Notes under the pieces: model-generated
Told to the model about the DNA's origin: nothing
Seen by the model: the letters and a program-made list of their open reading frames with translations, nothing else
Database searches by the model: none
Part shown: in pieces, positions 30,329 to 33,555 of the stretch
How the letters are laid out: each line of letters starts with the position of its first letter
Position numbering within the stretch: position 1 is the first letter of the stretch
Assembly (NCBI GenBank): GCA_017615495.1
Contig: JAGAAA010000058.1
Span: 1 to 33,555 of the forward strand
Source of the DNA: Clostridia bacterium
GTDB lineage: Bacteria; Bacillota; Clostridia; Christensenellales; CAG-1252
Reading direction: 5' to 3'
DNA: 33,555 nt
Position numbers and translations under genes: made by a program

Positions 30329-31384
30329 TTACGCTTTACGCTTTCTTTGACTCAACAGGTCGGAGGCGTCGCCTTTCTTTTGCGGTTGCTGACCTTTTTT
30401 GAGCTTCGCATTCATCACCGCGTTGCGGATCAAGTAATACACCGTCGGCGCGAGGATCAAGGACGAATAAGTACCGGCGATCAAACCGAACATGATCGGC
30501 CATGCGAATTGCTTCAAGGAAAGCACGCCGAAGCATCCGAGCAAGAAGACCGGGATCATCGTGGTGATGGTGGAAACGGCGGAACGGGTAAAGGTGTCGT
30601 TCACGGCTTCCTCAACGTACGCGTCAAGATTGATCTTGCCCACCTTCGGCGCCAAGCGCGTGGTCTCACGCACTCTGTCGAAGACGATGATCGTGTTGTT
30701 GATGCTGTACGCAACGATCGTGATGACCGCCGCGACGTAAGTGGTGTTGACCTCGATGTGGAAGATGATGGTAAACGCGATCATCATCAAAACGTCGTGG
30801 ATCAAACCGATCAAAGCGGAAATACCGCTCCAAAGCTCAAACCTGATGGCGATGTAAACCAGCATCACGGCGAAGATGACCACGAGGGAGATAAGCGCCT
30901 TTTGCAAAAGGTCTTTTGCGGAAGAAGCGCTGATGGACTCCAAAGAAATGTCGTCCGCCGGGATATCCGGATAGGTGGCGATGATCTTATCCTTCATCGC
31001 TTGGTTGCTGGTTTCAAGGTCGGCGTCCTTGTTTTGATACTTGAGCATCACGCCCGCTTCGGAACCGGTGCCCGTCTTTTGTACGTAGCTGACGTTGTAG
31101 CCCGCGTCTTCGACGATGGCGCGAAGATCCTTGCTGTAGGTGGCGAAGGAGCCCTCTTCGTCCAACTCGTTACCTACGGTAACGGTCATGACCGTGCCGC
31201 CGGTAAAGTCAATGCCGAGGTTCATACCTTCCTGCACGTCCTTGTTGACGACGGAGAAGATGGAGAACATAATTACCGCGATCAAGATGACCACGATGGG
31301 CACAGCGAACCAAATGCGATACTTGGAGAGGAAACGGACGTTGTAGGAGCTGAGGTCTAACTTTCTGATGCTGAACTTAGTCAT
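30329..31384 (-). CDS. secF: Protein translocase subunit SecF
   Basis: A 351-residue RND-type Sec accessory subunit that pulls secreted chains across the membrane using the ion gradient. First transmembrane helix ~22-45, then GMNLGIDFTGGTVMTV (the SecF signature equivalent to GIDFxGG), an extracellular domain, and five helices in the C-terminal half, including VAAVITIVAYSINNTIIVFDRVRE, the conserved SecF block. GAGGAGG lies upstream of the ATG inside the end of secD; the two overlap by 8 bp. A terminator follows. Confidence 0.97.
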   Translation of the reverse strand: MTKFSIRKLDLSSYNVRFLSKYRIWFAVPIVVILIAVIMFSIFSVVNKDVQEGMNLGIDFTGGTVMTVTVGNELDEEGSFATYSKDLRAIVEDAGYNVSYVQKTGTGSEAGVMLKYQNKDADLETSNQAMKDKIIATYPDIPADDISLESISASSAKDLLQKALISLVVIFAVMLVYIAIRFELWSGISALIGLIHDVLMMIAFTIIFHIEVNTTYVAAVITIVAYSINNTIIVFDRVRETTRLAPKVGKINLDAYVEEAVNDTFTRSAVSTITTMIPVFLLGCFGVLSLKQFAWPIMFGLIAGTYSSLILAPTVYYLIRNAVMNAKLKKGQQPQKKGDASDLLSQRKRKA

Positions 31385-32789
31385 TGTCGGTCACCTCCTC
31401 AACGGATTTTGCTGCGGCAATCGCGGCAGTTTCCGCCGCTTCCTTATTCTTGTTATAGAGGTTGTAAAGCTTCTCGTTCTCCCTGTTGAAGGCGAGGAAG
31501 CTGCTGACCAAAAGCCTGGTCACCACAAGCGCGGTGAAGATGCTGATCACGATACCGATGGCAAGGGTAAGAGCAAAGCTCTTAATTGCGGAAGTACCGA
31601 GGAGGTACATCACCAAGCAACCGAGAAGGGTCGTGATGTTACCGTCCATAATGGCGGAGATGGACTTTTTGAAGCCCGAGGTGACCGCCGTCTGAATGGA
31701 GATCTCACCCGTACCGATACGGTACTCGTCCTTGATACGCGAGAAGATAATAACGTTTGCGTCGACCGCCATACCGATACTGATGAGTACGCCGGCGATA
31801 CCCGCAAGAGTAAGCTGCACCCACGGGAACACCGAAAGGATGAAGACGTAGGTGATGATGTAGTAAAGGAGCGCAATGCCGGACGAAACGCCAAGCAAGC
31901 GGTACAAAACGATGAGAAGGATCAAGATCAAACCGATAGCGATCGCACCGATGACCAAGCTGGTGGAAAGAGCGTTTTCACCAAGGGTAGCGGAGATCTC
32001 ACGGCTTTCGACAAGCTTGAGTTCAACGTCGAAAGCGCCCGCGAGAAGCTGCGTAACGATGTTGTTTGCCGCAGTGTAATCGGTTGCCCATTCGGAACTG
32101 GTGATGATTGCCTTACCGTCCGAAATAACGGAGTTGACCGTCGGACCCATGACCCATTCGCCATTGATCCAAATGTTGAGCGCCTTGCCGTTAAGTTCGG
32201 TGGTGGCTTTGGCAAACTTGTCCGTGCCTTCGGCGTCGAACTTTAACGCAACGACGTATTGATTATCTTCGTTAACGGAAACGTAAGCGGTTTCGAGGTC
32301 CTTACCGGTGACCCACAGACCTTCGTCGGTGAAAGTCTCGCCCTTACCTTCCGTCCTGAATTCCAAACTCGAAGGCGTACCGATCAAGTTGAACAAGGTT
32401 TCGGGATCGGATACGTCAGGGACTTCGACCCTGATGCGGTCGTCGCCCACCTTGCTGACCGTGGCTTCGGTGTAACCTTTGTCATACAGCATATTGGACA
32501 ACTGATCTACCGTGCCGTCCATACGAGAACTGAGGTTGGAAGTGTCGGTCGTGTTAGCTTCGAAAACGGCGTAAACGCCGCCCTTCATATCAAGCCCGAG
32601 ACTGATCCTTCTCGGATAAGCCGTATAATCGTTGATGCCAAGCTCGCCGTTGTCAAGAGAAACGAAAGCGAAGACCGCGCCCATTATGATCAGGATACCC
32701 AAGACCACAAAAACCGCGATCGCCTTGCCCTTCGTCATTTTGGGCTTCGAGCTATTAGAGCTGTTTTCTTTCGAAAAAGTCCTACTCAC
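31377..32789 (-). CDS. secD: Protein translocase subunit SecD
   Basis: A 470-residue partner of SecF. One N-terminal helix (~22-44), RISLGLDMKGGVYAVFE (the SecD signature), the P1 domain with SSLEFRTEGKG, then five helices with VQLTLAGIAGVLISIGMAVDANVIIFSRIKDE, the strongly conserved SecD block. The C-terminal tail is Ala/Glu-rich. The start is GTG at 32789-32787, chosen because GGAGG lies 8 nt upstream; the ATG in between leads to an immediate stop. Strong promoter directly upstream. Confidence 0.97.
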   Translation of the reverse strand: MSRTFSKENSSNSSKPKMTKGKAIAVFVVLGILIIMGAVFAFVSLDNGELGINDYTAYPRRISLGLDMKGGVYAVFEANTTDTSNLSSRMDGTVDQLSNMLYDKGYTEATVSKVGDDRIRVEVPDVSDPETLFNLIGTPSSLEFRTEGKGETFTDEGLWVTGKDLETAYVSVNEDNQYVVALKFDAEGTDKFAKATTELNGKALNIWINGEWVMGPTVNSVISDGKAIITSSEWATDYTAANNIVTQLLAGAFDVELKLVESREISATLGENALSTSLVIGAIAIGLILILLIVLYRLLGVSSGIALLYYIITYVFILSVFPWVQLTLAGIAGVLISIGMAVDANVIIFSRIKDEYRIGTGEISIQTAVTSGFKKSISAIMDGNITTLLGCLVMYLLGTSAIKSFALTLAIGIVISIFTALVVTRLLVSSFLAFNRENEKLYNLYNKNKEAAETAAIAAAKSVEEVTDND

Positions 32790-32827
32790 AGGTCATGCCT
32801 CCAAATTAAAGAATAAATACTTTATCT

Positions 32828-32856
32828 ATTATATATTTTATAATAGTGCAAGTCAA
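32828..32856 (-). promoter_or_regulatory. secD-secF promoter
   Basis: Minus strand: -35 TTGACT (32856-32851), 17-bp spacer, -10 TATAAT (32833-32828), then a leader of about 32 nt with the secD Shine-Dalgarno. The -35 box contains the TGA stop codon of the SCIFF maturase gene. Confidence 0.88.
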
Positions 32857-33555
32857 CATTTTTCGCCGTATTTTTTCTCCGCGGCGTAAATCCCCAACGA
32901 ACATTCGAGACGTTTTTTCATCATCTCACACCCGGCTCCGTATGGGGTAAAAAGATCCTTTTCGTAGTAATGCGACGCCGCTACGCAACCGCCGCTACAA
33001 TAGTACTTTGCGAAGCAATTTTCGCATTTAGCCTTATTATTGACCGTGATCTCGGCAAATTTACTCGGAACGGCAGGATCGAACGTGCCGTCCAAAACGT
33101 TGCCGATGCGGTAATCCGTCTCACCGACGAATTGATGACAAGGATAGATGTCACCCACGGGCGAAATGGCAAGATAGCCGCACCCTGCTGAACAGCCGGA
33201 AAGCCTTTTCATAATGCAGGGGCCTTCGGTAAGGTCTATCATAAAGTGGAAAAAGTTGAACCACTTGCCGTTCAAGCGGCGGTCGATATACGCCTCGGCG
33301 AGCTTATCGTACTCACGGAGCACTTCCCCGACTTTGTCGGCGGTGATCGCCATCGGATTTTCAGGCGGAAGAACGACCGGCTCGACGGAAATTTGATCGA
33401 AACCCGCGTCCGCAAGAGCGAGAACGTCCTTGGAAAAATCAAGATTGTACGCGGTAAAGGTGCCGCGGATATAGTAGCGCTTATCACCGCGCACCGCACG
33501 GAACTTCTTTGCCGCTTCCAAAATGTGATCGTAAGCATCCACGCCGTTTTTTGTC
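32853..33555 (-). CDS. scfB: SCIFF peptide maturase, radical SAM/SPASM (C-terminal half)
   Basis: The last 233 codons of a gene that enters from the right edge; the frame continues through the window end (the GTG at 33542 is not the real start). YYIRGTFTAYNLDFSKDVLALAD, ISVEPVV, FFHFMIDLTEGPCIMKRLSGCSAGCGYLA and DIYPCHQFVG, followed by the cysteine-rich SPASM part CENCFAKYYCSGGCV and the end GCEMMKKRLECSLGI, are characteristic of the thioether-forming SCIFF maturase. It links cysteines of the small SCIFF peptide to other residues; the peptide gene normally lies just upstream, outside this window. Association with secD-secF is common in Clostridia. The full length of the family is about 450-470 residues. 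Confidence 0.92.
   Translation of the reverse strand, partial: TKNGVDAYDHILEAAKKFRAVRGDKRYYIRGTFTAYNLDFSKDVLALADAGFDQISVEPVVLPPENPMAITADKVGEVLREYDKLAEAYIDRRLNGKWFNFFHFMIDLTEGPCIMKRLSGCSAGCGYLAISPVGDIYPCHQFVGETDYRIGNVLDGTFDPAVPSKFAEITVNNKAKCENCFAKYYCSGGCVAASHYYEKDLFTPYGAGCEMMKKRLECSLGIYAAEKKYGEKC

Noticed and set aside
1..33555. CRISPR arrays, insertion sequences, prophage genes or a riboswitch
   Set aside because: No evenly spaced repeats, transposase or phage motifs were seen, and gene leaders are too short for known riboswitch classes.

Overview
The window is a stretch of core chromosome from an anaerobic member of the Bacillota, most likely an uncultured Clostridia-type gut lineage. Several things point there: the SCIFF peptide maturase next to secDF, HemZ, a YlxY-type deacetylase beside pnp and an M16 protease, RNase Y, a DUF3343 protein with its desulfurase, and gene orders shared with Bacillus and Clostridium (obg-yhbY-nadD-yqeK-rsfS, rpsO-pnp-ylxY-M16, pgsA-cinA-recA-rny). 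Genes are tightly packed, often with ATGA stop/start overlaps. I see no transposase, integrase, phage gene or CRISPR array.

Layout. 1-330: start of a YgiQ-type radical SAM gene (leftward, runs off the window). 418-2259: leftward operon nadD::yqeK fusion, rsfS, small secreted protein, closed by a terminator. 2339-3109: a lone rightward membrane protein sitting inside the otherwise conserved obg cluster. 3110-5321: leftward nth-obg-yhbY. 5402-5620 and 5697-7485: a DUF3343 gene facing away from a cysteine-desulfurase-like gene and a DivIVA-like gene. 7486-12059: leftward operon proC::rnhA fusion, VTT membrane protein, lgt, pncB. 12113-12187: tRNA-Trp with strong promoter and terminator, followed by about 410 bp without genes that carries a second copy of the tRNA 3' end plus terminator. 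12599-22346: leftward operon M16 protease, ftsK, rimO, pgsA, short cinA, recA, rny. 22435-23178: rightward ylxY. 23337-25799: leftward rpsO-pnp. 25920-30285: leftward recJ, MBL hydrolase, hemZ. 30329-32789: leftward secD-secF. 32853-33555: C-terminal half of the SCIFF maturase.

The genes cover ribosome assembly and modification (obg, yhbY, rsfS, rimO, rpsO), RNA decay (rny, pnp, RNase HI), DNA repair and segregation (recA, recJ, nth, ftsK), NAD supply (nadD, pncB, the PncC domain of cinA), envelope lipids and export (pgsA, lgt, secDF) and a ribosomally made peptide pathway (SCIFF).

The points most worth following up are non-coding. (i) A diverged structured repeat lies just after the stop codons of both rny and pnp, the two main RNA-decay genes. 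(ii) Several first-of-operon genes have no Shine-Dalgarno and start 6 nt after a -10 box, which suggests leaderless mRNAs. (iii) The tRNA-Trp 3' end and terminator are duplicated. (iv) There is an in-frame ProC-RNase HI fusion, and a membrane-anchored protein resembling a degenerate nuclease inside the obg cluster.
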